A stretch of 64,000 nucleotides of DNA from Kozakia baliensis (GCF_001787335.1 NZ_CP014677.1:112992-176991), one strand, 5' to 3'. Counted from the stretch's first letter, positions 47,028-56,540 are shown. Translations and numbers: made by a program. Notes: generated by a model from the letters alone, not told the origin.

Positions 47028-47602
47028 TCCAATTGACGCGGCGGCGAATGGGGTTTGCAGGAATGTTCGTTCTTCTGGCCTTGGGTGTGGGCATATATTG
47101 GCACCGGGCGGCGCAGCGAACGGAGGTCTCATCCATCGTCGAGCCTCGTTCAGTGAAGCAAAAACCACGAACGCAGCCAGAAAATACGGCCGAAAGCGTC
47201 TCTCGCTATGACACTCAGCTTTCCGCTTGGCAAGGAACCGTGCTGGAGCGCCCCTTATTCAGCCAGACGCGACGCCCAGACGCCGCACCGGGCGCCGTGA
47301 TCTCCCTGCGCCTGACGGCGATCGTCGTATCCAACGGACGGAAGAAGGCGATTTTCATGACGCAAGAAGGCGGTCGAGGGGTAGTGGCCGATGTTGGAAC
47401 AACGATCGGCGCTTGGCGTGTCGTGTCGATCGAAAAAGACAGCGTCAAGCTGCAAGACGCAAACGAGTTGCGCGTCATGAAGCCGGACCGGATACGCAGC
47501 GCAGACAGCACATCTCCTAACGACGATTCCAACGACAACATCAATGCTGACGAGAGCGGTCTCTCGCGGTTTCCTCCTTCACATGCGGGTCGCCCTCAAT
47601 GA
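47024..47602 (+). CDS. gspN: T2SS GspC/N-like inner-membrane protein (set 1)
   Basis: 192 residues. A membrane segment near 9-26 (MGFAGMFVLLALGVGIYW) is followed by a linker and a GspC-type homology region (LRLTAIVVSNGRKKAIFM, then GTTIGAWRVVSIEKDSVKLQ). This domain contacts the secretin. No PDZ domain is present, so it is short compared with GspC of enterobacteria; LsdN in G. diazotrophicus is the likely counterpart. The matching gene is missing from set 2. Confidence 0.72.
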   Translation: MIQLTRRRMGFAGMFVLLALGVGIYWHRAAQRTEVSSIVEPRSVKQKPRTQPENTAESVSRYDTQLSAWQGTVLERPLFSQTRRPDAAPGAVISLRLTAIVVSNGRKKAIFMTQEGGRGVVADVGTTIGAWRVVSIEKDSVKLQDANELRVMKPDRIRSADSTSPNDDSNDNINADESGLSRFPPSHAGRPQ

Positions 47603-49926
47603 CATCAGCGCCTTTTCTTTCGCCCCTATCGCCGCAAAGAAAACTGCGCCGCGTCGCTCGAGCGGGGCTGTTCGGTTGCCTGGTGCTGGCAGGGTGTGAC
47701 CATGATCGTGCGCCCGCCGTCAAACCTCTTTCCGGCGCGCCTTTGCCGCTTTCCGCCTCCAATGCGGAATTGAGCAACGGGCGCATCGGAAACCCCGCCT
47801 CCCCTGGCACGGCAGCATACAGCTATGCGCCGAGCCTGGCACCTCGTATACGGCGCAACGGCGCTAATGATAGCGGAGGAAGCATTTCTCTCAATTTTGC
47901 AGAGACCGATGTTCGCGACGCCGTCTCTCAGATCCTGGGCGATATTCTGCATGTGAATTACTCGATCGACCCGGCGGTGAAAGGCCATGTCACCTTCCAT
48001 ACGGCCTCTCCCTTAACCGAGGCGCAGGTGCTGCCTGCCCTACAGATTATTCTCGATCAAGTTCATGCGACAACCACCCAACTTGGTGCAATCTACCGGG
48101 TCGTGCCTCTGGAAGCCGGGATTGCAGGAGGCTTGGCGGATAATTCCTCACTCGGTGGTTCAGCCATGGTGCCGCTGCACTACGCGGATGCTACAAATAT
48201 CGCCAAGATGTTGCAGCCTTTCCTGCAATCGGGCGCGCGCGTCACGCCTATGCTGGGCGCGAACAGTGTTTTGGTAAGCGCGGAGCCTACGACGCGCAAT
48301 ACGATCGTGGAGCTTATCCATTCCTTCGACGCGGATTGGCTAAGCGGGCAATCCTATGCACTTTTGCCGGTCGAGGACGGCAATGCCAAGGATGTGGCCT
48401 CCACGCTGCAATCGGCAATGCATGGAAGCGGTGCATCCCTAACGCAAGGGATCCAGATATTGCCGATGACGCATGTAAATGCGGTTTTGGTTGTGGCGCG
48501 CTCCGCACGTTATGTGGACGATGCGCGGCGTATCTTTGCTTTGATCGAACGAAACCGACGTGTAAATGCACGTTCGTGGCATGTTTTTTATGTGCAGAAT
48601 TCGAACGTGAATGACATTGCCTACACGCTTCAGCAGGCGTTCACGCCGAATAATATCACCGCAACGCCGCCTGACTCCGCCAATAACAGTGGGCAACAAT
48701 CTGCTTTGGGCATGAGTGGAGGCCTAATGTCCAATAGCGGTTTAGGAAACGGCAATGGAGGTGGCCTGACAGGCGGGACGACGAGCACGCTCGGCGGCAA
48801 CGGCAACAGCCTGCTAACGGGCATGGGCAATAATGGCGCATCGTCATTGCAAGGAGGGTTACAGGGAGGGACACAAAGCAACAGTAACCCAGCCAACAAC
48901 AATCCTCTTTTAGGTGGGTTGGATAATACGGCCAATATGACGGGACGTACCAATGAAATGCGCATCATTGCCAATGCGCAGCATAATGCGGTGCTTGTCT
49001 ATGGCACGGCTTCGGAGACTGGGAATGTAGAGCAGATGCTGCGCAAAATTGACGTCATGCCGCTTCAGGTTCGGATCGACGCGGTTATTGCCGAAGTTCA
49101 GCTGAATGACGCATTACGGTATGGAACGCAATTCTTCTTTAAATCCGGCGGGATCAATGGCGTTCTGAGTGCGAACAGCCAAACGATAACGGCTGGCACT
49201 CTGGCGACTGCGGCCTTCAGCCATACCCTACCTGGCTTCATTATCGGTGGAGCAAGCGGCGGTGGCGCGCCCTTTGCGATCGACGCCTTGCAGAATGTGA
49301 CGACCGTGCATGTATTGTCGTCGCCCGAACTGATGGTGATGGACAATAAGCCAGCGCGGTTACAGGTCGGGCAGCTTGTACCTGTTCAAGTAGGATCGCA
49401 ATCCAGCACCATCGGAACGTCGCTTTATAACCAATATAATTATCAGCCGACGGGCGTGATCATGGAGGTGACGCCCCGTGTGAACGATAACGGGCTTGTC
49501 ACCCTGGATATCGCGCAGGAAGTGAGTTCGGTGAATCCGACATCGTCAAGCACGATCAACCCGACCTTCAATGACCGTTCCGTGACGTCTCGCGTTGTGG
49601 TGCAAGATAATCAGACGGTTGGATTAGCAGGGCTTATCACGGAATCCTCCAGCCGGGCGAATAGCGGTATCCCCTGGCTAAAGGACATTCCCATTTTGGG
49701 TTTTCTCGCAGGAGATCAGAACAATACGCGCGACCGAACGGAACTGCTTATTTTAATCACGCCACATGTAATGCACGACCAACGTGAGGCGGTTGCCCTG
49801 ATGGAAGATCTGCGACTAGCACACCCCAATGCTGCGTCGGTTCCGGACGAATTGACGCCGATGCATGAGAGCGGCAGCCCAGACCCGCAGCGGCGGGTAC
49901 GGCAGGCCGTAGGATTGGGCCCCTGA
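47599..49926 (+). CDS. gspD: T2SS outer-membrane secretin GspD (set 1)
   Basis: 775 residues. A lipoprotein signal ends LVLAGC near residue 31. N0 to N3 domains follow, with a low-complexity Gly/Asn/Ser insert near residues 365-445, and then the secretin core (RVDAVIAEVQLNDALRYGTQ-type start, VGLAGLITESSSRANSGIPW and DRTELLILITPHVM). The start overlaps gspN by 4 bases. It forms the gated outer-membrane pore. As a lipoprotein it could be sorted by the Lol route; no separate GspS pilotin was seen. Confidence 0.94.
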   Translation: MTSAPFLSPLSPQRKLRRVARAGLFGCLVLAGCDHDRAPAVKPLSGAPLPLSASNAELSNGRIGNPASPGTAAYSYAPSLAPRIRRNGANDSGGSISLNFAETDVRDAVSQILGDILHVNYSIDPAVKGHVTFHTASPLTEAQVLPALQIILDQVHATTTQLGAIYRVVPLEAGIAGGLADNSSLGGSAMVPLHYADATNIAKMLQPFLQSGARVTPMLGANSVLVSAEPTTRNTIVELIHSFDADWLSGQSYALLPVEDGNAKDVASTLQSAMHGSGASLTQGIQILPMTHVNAVLVVARSARYVDDARRIFALIERNRRVNARSWHVFYVQNSNVNDIAYTLQQAFTPNNITATPPDSANNSGQQSALGMSGGLMSNSGLGNGNGGGLTGGTTSTLGGNGNSLLTGMGNNGASSLQGGLQGGTQSNSNPANNNPLLGGLDNTANMTGRTNEMRIIANAQHNAVLVYGTASETGNVEQMLRKIDVMPLQVRIDAVIAEVQLNDALRYGTQFFFKSGGINGVLSANSQTITAGTLATAAFSHTLPGFIIGGASGGGAPFAIDALQNVTTVHVLSSPELMVMDNKPARLQVGQLVPVQVGSQSSTIGTSLYNQYNYQPTGVIMEVTPRVNDNGLVTLDIAQEVSSVNPTSSSTINPTFNDRSVTSRVVVQDNQTVGLAGLITESSSRANSGIPWLKDIPILGFLAGDQNNTRDRTELLILITPHVMHDQREAVALMEDLRLAHPNAASVPDELTPMHESGSPDPQRRVRQAVGLGP

Positions 49927-50702
49927 TGAAATCGGATCGGGGTTTCGCACTGCTGATCGTTTTGTGGAGTTTGGTGTTTATATCCTTTGTATTGTCGGTT
50001 CTCATGGCGTCCGCCGATCGGCAGTTGCGGCTTGCGATGACCGAACGCCGCGCGGCACAGATGCAAGCGGTCGCCGATGGCGCGATATGGCAAGGCGTTT
50101 TCCACGCCACAGTTGGTGGTGCTCAGCATTGGCAAGACGGACAAGTTCACGAGCAGCGATCAGGAAGTGAGGTTGTGCGGATCGTCTGGGCATCTGAAGC
50201 TGGGCTAATTAATCCCAACATGGCGTCACGCGCCCTTTTCACCGCATTGTTGCAGCTTTGCGGTGCGCGAGCGGAACAGGCGCGTGCTTTGGCTTTTGAA
50301 ATTGCGGTCTGGCGCGGTGGAGCGCGGACTCAAACGCCAGCTTCGATCAAGACGCGATATCTTGCGGCCGGCCTGAGTTATGCACCACCGCAGGAGCCGT
50401 TTCGGAGTGTTTCTGAACTGGGTTTGGTTCTCGGCATGACGCCGCAACTTCTTGCTGCGGTCAGCCCGCATTTATCGGTCTATCAGCTTGATGAGGTCGA
50501 TCCGGCGGCGGCGGATGGGGTCGTTCAACAGGCGTTGAAGCTTTCTGGAGAGTTTGCGGCCAGCCCACGTACTGGTTCTGTGCGGCGCCGAACGATAACG
50601 GTCACGGCAGAGGTTCGTGATGGCAAAGGGCAAACCATTCGTCATGCCGTCATTGCAATTGGCGCCGGGCAGATAAATGGAACGGTTTTGCATTGGTGGT
50701 GA
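49926..50702 (+). CDS. gspK: T2SS minor pseudopilin GspK (set 1)
   Basis: 258 residues. The cleavage motif RG/FALLIVLWSLVFISFVLS lies at residues 6-7. As usual for GspK, position 5 after cleavage is not Glu but Ile. The long insert with VNPN-like segment (AGLINPNMASRALFTALL) is typical. It shares one base with the gspD stop. It is the last gene of operon 1. Confidence 0.88.
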   Translation: MKSDRGFALLIVLWSLVFISFVLSVLMASADRQLRLAMTERRAAQMQAVADGAIWQGVFHATVGGAQHWQDGQVHEQRSGSEVVRIVWASEAGLINPNMASRALFTALLQLCGARAEQARALAFEIAVWRGGARTQTPASIKTRYLAAGLSYAPPQEPFRSVSELGLVLGMTPQLLAAVSPHLSVYQLDEVDPAAADGVVQQALKLSGEFAASPRTGSVRRRTITVTAEVRDGKGQTIRHAVIAIGAGQINGTVLHWW

Positions 50703-50925
50703 AAAAGTGCCTGAAAGATAGCTTCTTGAAGCTCCCTCTATAGGTCATGAATATCGATTGAGATGGCATTTAAACTTGGTTCTATTGTGCCAAAAATGAG
50801 TATAGTGATGCCTTGCTTCAAGGTTAGATAATGTAAAAAATTTCCTATAAATATCATATTCGAGGAAAAATCTTCAGTTATGATAGGTTCCTGAATATAA
50901 TTATCTTTATTTCTAAGAGTTAATT
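50703..50925. other. Gap after T2SS operon 1
   Basis: 223 AT-rich bases without a gene. A weak AGCTTC/GAAGCT hairpin at the start could help terminate operon 1. The last part probably holds a promoter for the broken exported-protein gene that starts at 50926. Confidence 0.3.
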
Positions 50926-51001
50926 ATGCACTCCAAGCGAAAATTGCTTTTGACACGCCGAGAAACAACCGGATTAGTCGCTTGTGGTTTGATCAGTTTC
51001 A
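50926..51001 (+). pseudogene. Twin-arginine signal-peptide start, cut off by an IS1031-like element
   Basis: ATG 50926, with AAGAG nine bases upstream, opens a 25-codon stretch containing KLLLTRRETTGLVACGLISF. This looks like a twin-arginine signal peptide. The IS begins at 51002. The Rieske protein coded just after the IS needs such a signal if it is periplasmic. On removing the IS and one TCA, the two frames are one base apart, so either they were separate genes or a further indel followed. Confidence 0.4.
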
Positions 51002-51931
51002 GAGACCGATCCGAAAGTTTTTCAACCCTGACAATGCCTTGCTGTCCGTCGTGTGAGCATTCGGATTGAGGCGATCAATGTCCATGCGGTTGAGGAAGCA
51101 ATGGATTGTTCCCAATCTTTGGCGAGCCGCCTGCATCGTCCCAGCCATGCGAATGTCCGTTCCACCACCCAGCGACGCGGCAGGATCTGAAAACCCTTCA
51201 CCGTATCGGACCGCCTGATGATTTCGAGGGTCCATTTTCCCATGGAGGCGAGCGCGGATCGCAATTTGTCGCCAGCATAGCCGCCATCAGCGAAGATGTG
51301 GCGCAGCCAGGGAAAGCGCCTACGTATCGCTGCCAGAACATCAACGGCCCCATCACGGTCCTGGATATCAGCGGCATGAACGAGGAGAAAGATCAGGAAG
51401 CCGCAGGTATCCGTCACGATATGGCGCTTGCGGCCCTTGACCTTCTTCCCCGCGTCATAGCCCGAAATCCCGCCGCTTTCCGTGGTTTTCACCGACTGGC
51501 TGTCAATCACGCCCGCGCTCGGAGAGGCGTCACGTCCCTCGATCTCGCGCAGGCTCATGACCAGCACCGTATTCATGACCTCGAACACTCCGGCATCACG
51601 CCAGGCGTAAAAATAGCGCCTGATGGTCGAGACCGGCGGAAAGCATTTCGGCAGCAGACGCCACGCACACCCGGCCGAGGCTATGTAGAGCATCGCATTG
51701 ACCACCTCGCGCATATCCGTCGTGCGCGGACGACCGCCCCGTTTCGCCGGGGGCACAAATGGCATGATCAAAGTCCACTCCCCGTCCGTCATGTCCGATG
51801 GATATCGCAATCTTTCCCGGCTATACTCGCGCCGGGCAATACCAGTCCATGTCACCATTCACTCCATCTCTCTGCAAAGACGGATGAATCACAACAGGCT
51901 GGTATTGTTCAAAAACTTTCGGATCGGGCTC
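51002..51931 (-). mobile_element. IS1031-like element (IS5 family)
   Basis: 930 bases with ends GAGACCGATCCG and CGGATCGGGCTC (inverted repeats). A TCA duplication (TNA type) lies at 50999-51001 and 51932-51934. Size, ends and target fit the IS1031 group first described in acetic acid bacteria. Confidence 0.93.
51022..51858 (-). CDS. IS1031-like transposase
   Basis: 278 residues in one frame. The start RYPSDMTDGEWTLIMPFVPP, the Asp of GVIDSQSVKTTES, the Asp of FADGGYAGDK and the Glu of RWVVERTFAWL complete the DDE set. The gene is intact, so the element may be active. Confidence 0.93.
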   Translation of the reverse strand: MVTWTGIARREYSRERLRYPSDMTDGEWTLIMPFVPPAKRGGRPRTTDMREVVNAMLYIASAGCAWRLLPKCFPPVSTIRRYFYAWRDAGVFEVMNTVLVMSLREIEGRDASPSAGVIDSQSVKTTESGGISGYDAGKKVKGRKRHIVTDTCGFLIFLLVHAADIQDRDGAVDVLAAIRRRFPWLRHIFADGGYAGDKLRSALASMGKWTLEIIRRSDTVKGFQILPRRWVVERTFAWLGRCRRLAKDWEQSIASSTAWTLIASIRMLTRRTARHCQG

Positions 51932-51938
51932 TCACATC

Positions 51939-52400
51939 ATGCCAGAGGCTTCTGGGATTGCGCCCAACGTGACAATCGAAATCGGCGACTATTTGGTGAG
52001 AGTAGGCGATCCCCAAGAGCAACATCTTCGAACGGCTGATTTTCTACAGTCCGATATCCCGATTTTATGCTGGCCTGTATCTTCAAAAGACGGGCATGTT
52101 CGCAAAGAACTTGCTTACAACAGGATATGGGCAATCAGACGAACAAGGCTGCCTTTTCTAGCCTATTCGGCCATATGCCAACATGCAGCTTGTCTTGTTT
52201 CAGATTGGGATCAGCGTCAACGCCGCCTTATTTGCCCCTGTCATGGATCGGCCTATGATGTGCATCACGCAGGAGAAGTTGTGGCAGGCCCCGCGCCCTA
52301 CCCGCTGCCTCATCTCTTATTAGCTGTCAAAGAAGATAAGATCACAGTAGCAAGCACATTTTCAGGTCATATCGGTGAACACACCTCACGCGCGGATTGA
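51939..52400 (+). CDS. Rieske [2Fe-2S] protein, N-terminus removed by the IS
   Basis: 153 residues from ATG 51939, directly after the IS. The cluster ligands are CQHAAC (Cys and His) near residue 88 and CPCHGSAYD near 106, the usual pair of boxes. Such proteins pass electrons, often as small subunits exported by the Tat route (arsenite-oxidase or sulfite-type partners, cytochrome bc1). No signal peptide remains. No molybdoenzyme or cytochrome gene is near. It lies between two T2SS sets and convergent to a lytic transglycosylase gene. It may no longer be expressed or exported. Confidence 0.7.
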   Translation: MPEASGIAPNVTIEIGDYLVRVGDPQEQHLRTADFLQSDIPILCWPVSSKDGHVRKELAYNRIWAIRRTRLPFLAYSAICQHAACLVSDWDQRQRRLICPCHGSAYDVHHAGEVVAGPAPYPLPHLLLAVKEDKITVASTFSGHIGEHTSRAD

Positions 52401-52411
52401 AGCGGTTATTG

Positions 52412-52828
52412 CTACTGGTTCTGAGCGGTGCTTGAAAACAAACGAGAAGCTTCCTTCATTACGCGTTTTTGATAAGCATCGTTCAATTGAGGCGTATGAG
52501 AATGATAATACCCGATCGCTTTCATAAGATCCCCGTGGGACTCATTGATGTAGCTTCGAAGGATAACTGCTGATGCCGCGATATTGAAGCACCCATCCGA
52601 CACGAGACGCGCGGCCGTTTGCACGACGGTAAGATGAGATATTTGGGAAATCGGCTCGATCCATTGGGTGTTGATCTGCATGAGACCCAAATCGGACGAT
52701 CCATCTGTATTGCGATGCACGAGACCGATCGCACCTCGTTCAACCTGCCAAATGGTGGGAAGAACCCGTGGCGGAATGTCATAGCGAATGGCGGCCGCCA
52801 ACATGCAGGCAAGCAAAGGTGCGGGCAT
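52412..52828 (-). CDS. Lytic transglycosylase (SLT-type)
   Basis: 138 residues with the SLT fold. The catalytic Glu is in IWQVERGAIGLVHRN, followed by DLGLMQINTQWIEPI and a YYHSHTPQLNDAY segment. These enzymes cut peptidoglycan glycan strands. The start MPAPLLACMLAAAIRY is weakly hydrophobic and may or may not be a signal peptide. Placement between T2SS gspK and gspG suggests a role in opening the wall for secretin or pseudopilus, as with other secretion-linked transglycosylases. Confidence 0.8.
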   Translation of the reverse strand: MPAPLLACMLAAAIRYDIPPRVLPTIWQVERGAIGLVHRNTDGSSDLGLMQINTQWIEPISQISHLTVVQTAARLVSDGCFNIAASAVILRSYINESHGDLMKAIGYYHSHTPQLNDAYQKRVMKEASRLFSSTAQNQ

Positions 52829-52968
52829 CTAAACTCAATTAAATAAAGTGTTTCTATATCTGTGAAAGTTTTATGAATGTCATATCTTTTCAACATTCAC
52901 AATCTGTCCACAATATTTGCTAAGGTCTAGTAACGCGGTTGCCCTTGTTTAGAAAGACGTTCATTAAA

Positions 52969-53415
52969 ATGTCACTTTCAGAAGAAAAACGCCATCAAAA
53001 ACCTTCCAATAGCGATGCAGGGTTCACGCTTCTGGAAATTCTGGTCGTGCTGGCCATTCTCGGCCTGCTTGTCGGGCTCGTTGCTCCGGCCGCATTGCGT
53101 CAATTGGGCGGGGCGCGGGTTTCTGTCGCCAAGCAGTCGATCGCGCGAATCGGCACGGTTCTGGACATGTATAAGCTAGATACCGGAACTTATCCCTCAT
53201 CGGATGAAGGGCTAGATGCGCTTGTTCATCGGCCTTCCAATGCGGAAAACTGGAATGGCCCCTACCTGAAAAACTCTGCGTTGCCGTTGGATCCTTGGAA
53301 TCATCCCTATATTTATCGCTCACCTTCCGAACGGGAAGGAAAAGACTACGACCTTTGCTCAAATGGCCCTGCTGGCAAAGGCGATGCAGGCTCGGGCATG
53401 ATCTGCAATCCGTGA
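52969..53415 (+). CDS. gspG: T2SS major pseudopilin GspG
   Basis: 148 residues. The prepilin site AG/FTLLEILVVLAILGLLVGL lies at residues 17-18, with Glu5. The C-terminal part LDPWNHPYIYRSPSE and DYDLCSNGPAGK matches the calcium-binding C-terminal region of GspG. ATG 52969 is chosen; a longer frame begins at 52939. It is the only gspG in the window, and neither neighbouring operon has another. It converges with gspK2, whose stop lies 2 bases past its own. Confidence 0.93.
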   Translation: MSLSEEKRHQKPSNSDAGFTLLEILVVLAILGLLVGLVAPAALRQLGGARVSVAKQSIARIGTVLDMYKLDTGTYPSSDEGLDALVHRPSNAENWNGPYLKNSALPLDPWNHPYIYRSPSEREGKDYDLCSNGPAGKGDAGSGMICNP

Positions 53416-53416
53416 A

Positions 53417-54247
53417 TTAGTTTTCGCCGCGCGTCGTCGTTTCCCAGCGGATGACGCGCCATGGGGTTGGCCGCGCTTCGGGCAAAAGCAAAACTTCCGC
53501 ATGTCTTCCGAGGCGATAGCGTCCACGCGCCGCCAGAACGTCGACGCTAACCAGCGTTTCTTCTCCTAATTCCTTATCGTCGTGCTTTTGATCGGGACTA
53601 TTCGAAATGCCCGATTTGGCAATCGCCTTACGAACAATTGGATCCGCGCTGCTCAAATCGGGGAGTTGAATTTGCGCAAAAGAGAGATGCGGCTTAAGTG
53701 CCTGTAAGATCATGGGATTCATATCCGGCACTGCATTTAGATCGTCGAATGTGCGAAACGGTGCGCCGATAGGCTTGCATCTTTTCCGTCCGCCCGCAAA
53801 CCCTAAGGGATTGGCCGGTGTGCGCCAGGAGAAGATTGATGCTGCGAGCGCACGCGATTGATCTTGCGACATACCGGATGCCGCGAGAAGTTCCGATAGA
53901 AGTATGTTTCCAGCCGTATTGGGATTGATACGATTGCGATCGGCCATGCTGCGAACCGAAATACGCGTATTCCCCTCTTCCGGGGCATTGTGCCATTGTG
54001 GCACAGGCATTGCCTGCCCTGCAACAAGCCCGAACAATTCAGATGTAATGGCAGCATCCGCCAGGGTTTCAAGTTGAACCCGCTGCAGCGTTCTGTCTCC
54101 GAGCCGGACGGCTTCGCGCCCCGTGGCGACCGTCTGTGCCCCAATCAGAGCTAGAAAACCAAGTGTCCATAAAACCAAAAGAAGCGCAAAACCTCCGTCT
54201 TCGGCTTTTTGCGCTTCGTTTTTTTCTTTAATCATGCAGTCCGACAA
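53417..54247 (-). CDS. gspK: T2SS minor pseudopilin GspK (set 2)
   Basis: 276 residues. The leader ends GG/FALLLVLWTLGFLALIG, with Leu at position 5 as in other GspK. The GspK insert RNRINPNTAGNILLSELLAA is present. An alternative ATG at 54235 is possible. The start overlaps the gspD2 end. It matches GspK at 49926 in layout but with clear divergence. Confidence 0.87.
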   Translation of the reverse strand: MSDCMIKEKNEAQKAEDGGFALLLVLWTLGFLALIGAQTVATGREAVRLGDRTLQRVQLETLADAAITSELFGLVAGQAMPVPQWHNAPEEGNTRISVRSMADRNRINPNTAGNILLSELLAASGMSQDQSRALAASIFSWRTPANPLGFAGGRKRCKPIGAPFRTFDDLNAVPDMNPMILQALKPHLSFAQIQLPDLSSADPIVRKAIAKSGISNSPDQKHDDKELGEETLVSVDVLAARGRYRLGRHAEVLLLPEARPTPWRVIRWETTTRGEN

Positions 54248-56540
54248 CGCTTAAAAGGCGATGTTGCGGATCGGAAGCGCCTGTGGCAGGCATCGAACTC
54301 ATCTCACGCGGGAGGACCGCTGCATGAGGCAACTGTTCGCGTAGATCTTCCGTCAATGCGTAAGCCTCGCTTTGGCTATGAATGACATGAGGTGTAATCA
54401 GGATTAGAAGTTCGGTTCGGTCTCGCGTATTGGTTTGCGAACCTCCCAACATTCCAAGCACGGGAATATCTTTCAACCAAGGCAGCCCGGCATTCTTACG
54501 ATTGGAACTATCGGAAATAAGCCCTGCCAGGCCAACGGTTTGCCCGTCTGAGATGACGACGCGCGAGGTTACTTGGCGCTGCGAGAAGGTTGGGCTGTTG
54601 ATGGAACCGCTGCCGGTCGAAGTTGTACTGGAGGAGACCGAACTGACCTTTTGCGTAATGTCGAGCGTCACTGTGCCGCCATTGCTGACATGCGGCGTGA
54701 CTTGCAGGATGACACCGGTCGGCTGGTAATTAATCGAATTTGTGATGGTAGAGTTCGAGGTCAGAACGCCAGTGGTCGATCCAGTCAGGTAGGGCACCAT
54801 ATCACCCACCATTAACGATGCCGGTTGATTATCGACTACCATCAGTTCCGGAGAGGACAATACCCGCACTTTCGTGACGGATTGCAAAGCGTTGATGACA
54901 AAGGGCGCGCCGCCCTGTCCAGAGCCGCCCAGTACAAAACCTGGGAAACTGCTGGAAAGCTGCGATGAAACGAGATTGGCGCTGCCTAAGGACTGCGAGG
55001 CATTGCTGAGAATGCCATTGATACCGCCTGATTTGAAGAAAAACTGCGTGCCGTAATTCAACGCATCGTTCAGCGTCACTTCCGCAACCGTAGCATCCAC
55101 ACGCACCTGAAGCGGCATAATATCTACTTTGCGGAGCATTGATGAGACCGTCTCGGTTTCAATTGCCGTGCCATAGACCAAAATTGCGTTGTTTTGCGTA
55201 TCCGGGATAATGCGGATTTCGCCGCCTTCCGATCTGTTGCTATCGGAATTATTGCCCAGACCGCCAAGCAACGGGTTGTTGGAGATGCCGTCCTCTGGCT
55301 GCGCAGATTGTCCATTACCTTGTGTCGCTCCTGTTGGGGAGCCAGACTGATTTTGCTGCATGGACAAACCGTTTTGCGACGAATTGCCGTTATCCTGCGA
55401 TGATCCGAAATTGAGGCCGTTTCCACCGGAGCCAGATGTCCCGGAACCGGACATGCCATTTTGCATATCGGTCGATTGCATCGCCATCTTCGGCGATGGC
55501 ACAGCCGTAACGCGATTGGGCGTAAAGGCTTGTTGAAGAATATAGGCGACGTCATTCGAACGTCCGTTTTGGAGGTAAAATACATTCCAATGCCGGATCG
55601 TCTTACGCCTTTCCGCCTCGATGACGGCAAACACCCGCCTCGCATCTTCTAAAAGGCGCGGCTGTGCTGCGATAATCATCACGGACTCAATGCGTGGCAT
55701 GGCGATTACCTGCACACGATCGGACAACGCTTGCCCCTTCTTGCTGGCCAAGGCCGATTGAAGCGCCTGGGTGAGTTCCTGCGCGTTTCCGCTTGTAGCC
55801 GGAAACAGCGCGTAGGATTGGCCCGCCAAAACGTCTGAATCAAACGCGCGCACCAGTTCGTCGAGCGATGTGCGGGTGGCTGGATCGCCTGAAACGACGA
55901 CGGCGTTTCCTGAAGGCGTCGCGACGATATGCGCTCCGTTATGCAAAACCGGCTGAAGGGCTTTCACCAAGCTTTCGGCGGAGGTGTAACGCAATGGGAT
56001 GATCGCACTGCCCGCATTGTCACCACTGCCGCCCGATCCGCCTTGATTTGCGGCGGAGGTGACCCGATAGACACCGTTCTCGACAACCAGAGCAGCCCCT
56101 GCCCCGGAAAGTGCCGTGCGGAATACGGCAAGCAGTTCGTCCTGCCGCAGAGGGCGGCTGGTTTTGAGCGTTACGGTTCCATGAACGTTAGAATCGATGA
56201 GGTAGTTAAGATTTAAAAGTCGGCCCAACACTTCATCCGTGACGGAGCGGATATCGGTATCGGAAAAATTAAGCGTGATGTCGCCAGTGGCGGAGGATGA
56301 CACGCCCCGCCCCGTAGTTGGTCGAACACGACCGTAACTCACCATCCCACCACGCGTCGCTTCCATGCCGCCGATATCGCCATCGACGCGAGATGTGGCG
56401 GTCTGTCCATACATTTTGCCGGAAACGGGAAGCGGCGTGACGTGCGGCGGCTTATCGGCGCAACCAGCGAACAGCGCCAAGGCAGGCATCGACGCCACAA
56501 ATTGTCCGGCGTCAGGACCTATGGGACGAAAAAGGTGCAT
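54228..56540 (-). CDS. gspD: T2SS outer-membrane secretin GspD (set 2), start abutting an IS
   Basis: 770 residues. A hydrophobic stretch ends ALALFAGC near residue 27, a plausible lipobox. N domains, a Gly/Ser/Asn/Gln-rich insert near residues 355-435, and the secretin core follow (VGLAGLISDSSNRKNAGLPW, DRTELLILITPHVI). The first codon, ATG 56540, directly touches the IS3-type element, and no good ribosome site precedes it. No basic n-region precedes the hydrophobic part. The native 5' end was probably lost when the IS arrived, so the protein may be poorly made or mislocalised. Confidence 0.88.
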   Translation of the reverse strand: MHLFRPIGPDAGQFVASMPALALFAGCADKPPHVTPLPVSGKMYGQTATSRVDGDIGGMEATRGGMVSYGRVRPTTGRGVSSSATGDITLNFSDTDIRSVTDEVLGRLLNLNYLIDSNVHGTVTLKTSRPLRQDELLAVFRTALSGAGAALVVENGVYRVTSAANQGGSGGSGDNAGSAIIPLRYTSAESLVKALQPVLHNGAHIVATPSGNAVVVSGDPATRTSLDELVRAFDSDVLAGQSYALFPATSGNAQELTQALQSALASKKGQALSDRVQVIAMPRIESVMIIAAQPRLLEDARRVFAVIEAERRKTIRHWNVFYLQNGRSNDVAYILQQAFTPNRVTAVPSPKMAMQSTDMQNGMSGSGTSGSGGNGLNFGSSQDNGNSSQNGLSMQQNQSGSPTGATQGNGQSAQPEDGISNNPLLGGLGNNSDSNRSEGGEIRIIPDTQNNAILVYGTAIETETVSSMLRKVDIMPLQVRVDATVAEVTLNDALNYGTQFFFKSGGINGILSNASQSLGSANLVSSQLSSSFPGFVLGGSGQGGAPFVINALQSVTKVRVLSSPELMVVDNQPASLMVGDMVPYLTGSTTGVLTSNSTITNSINYQPTGVILQVTPHVSNGGTVTLDITQKVSSVSSSTTSTGSGSINSPTFSQRQVTSRVVISDGQTVGLAGLISDSSNRKNAGLPWLKDIPVLGMLGGSQTNTRDRTELLILITPHVIHSQSEAYALTEDLREQLPHAAVLPREMSSMPATGASDPQHRLLSVVGLHD

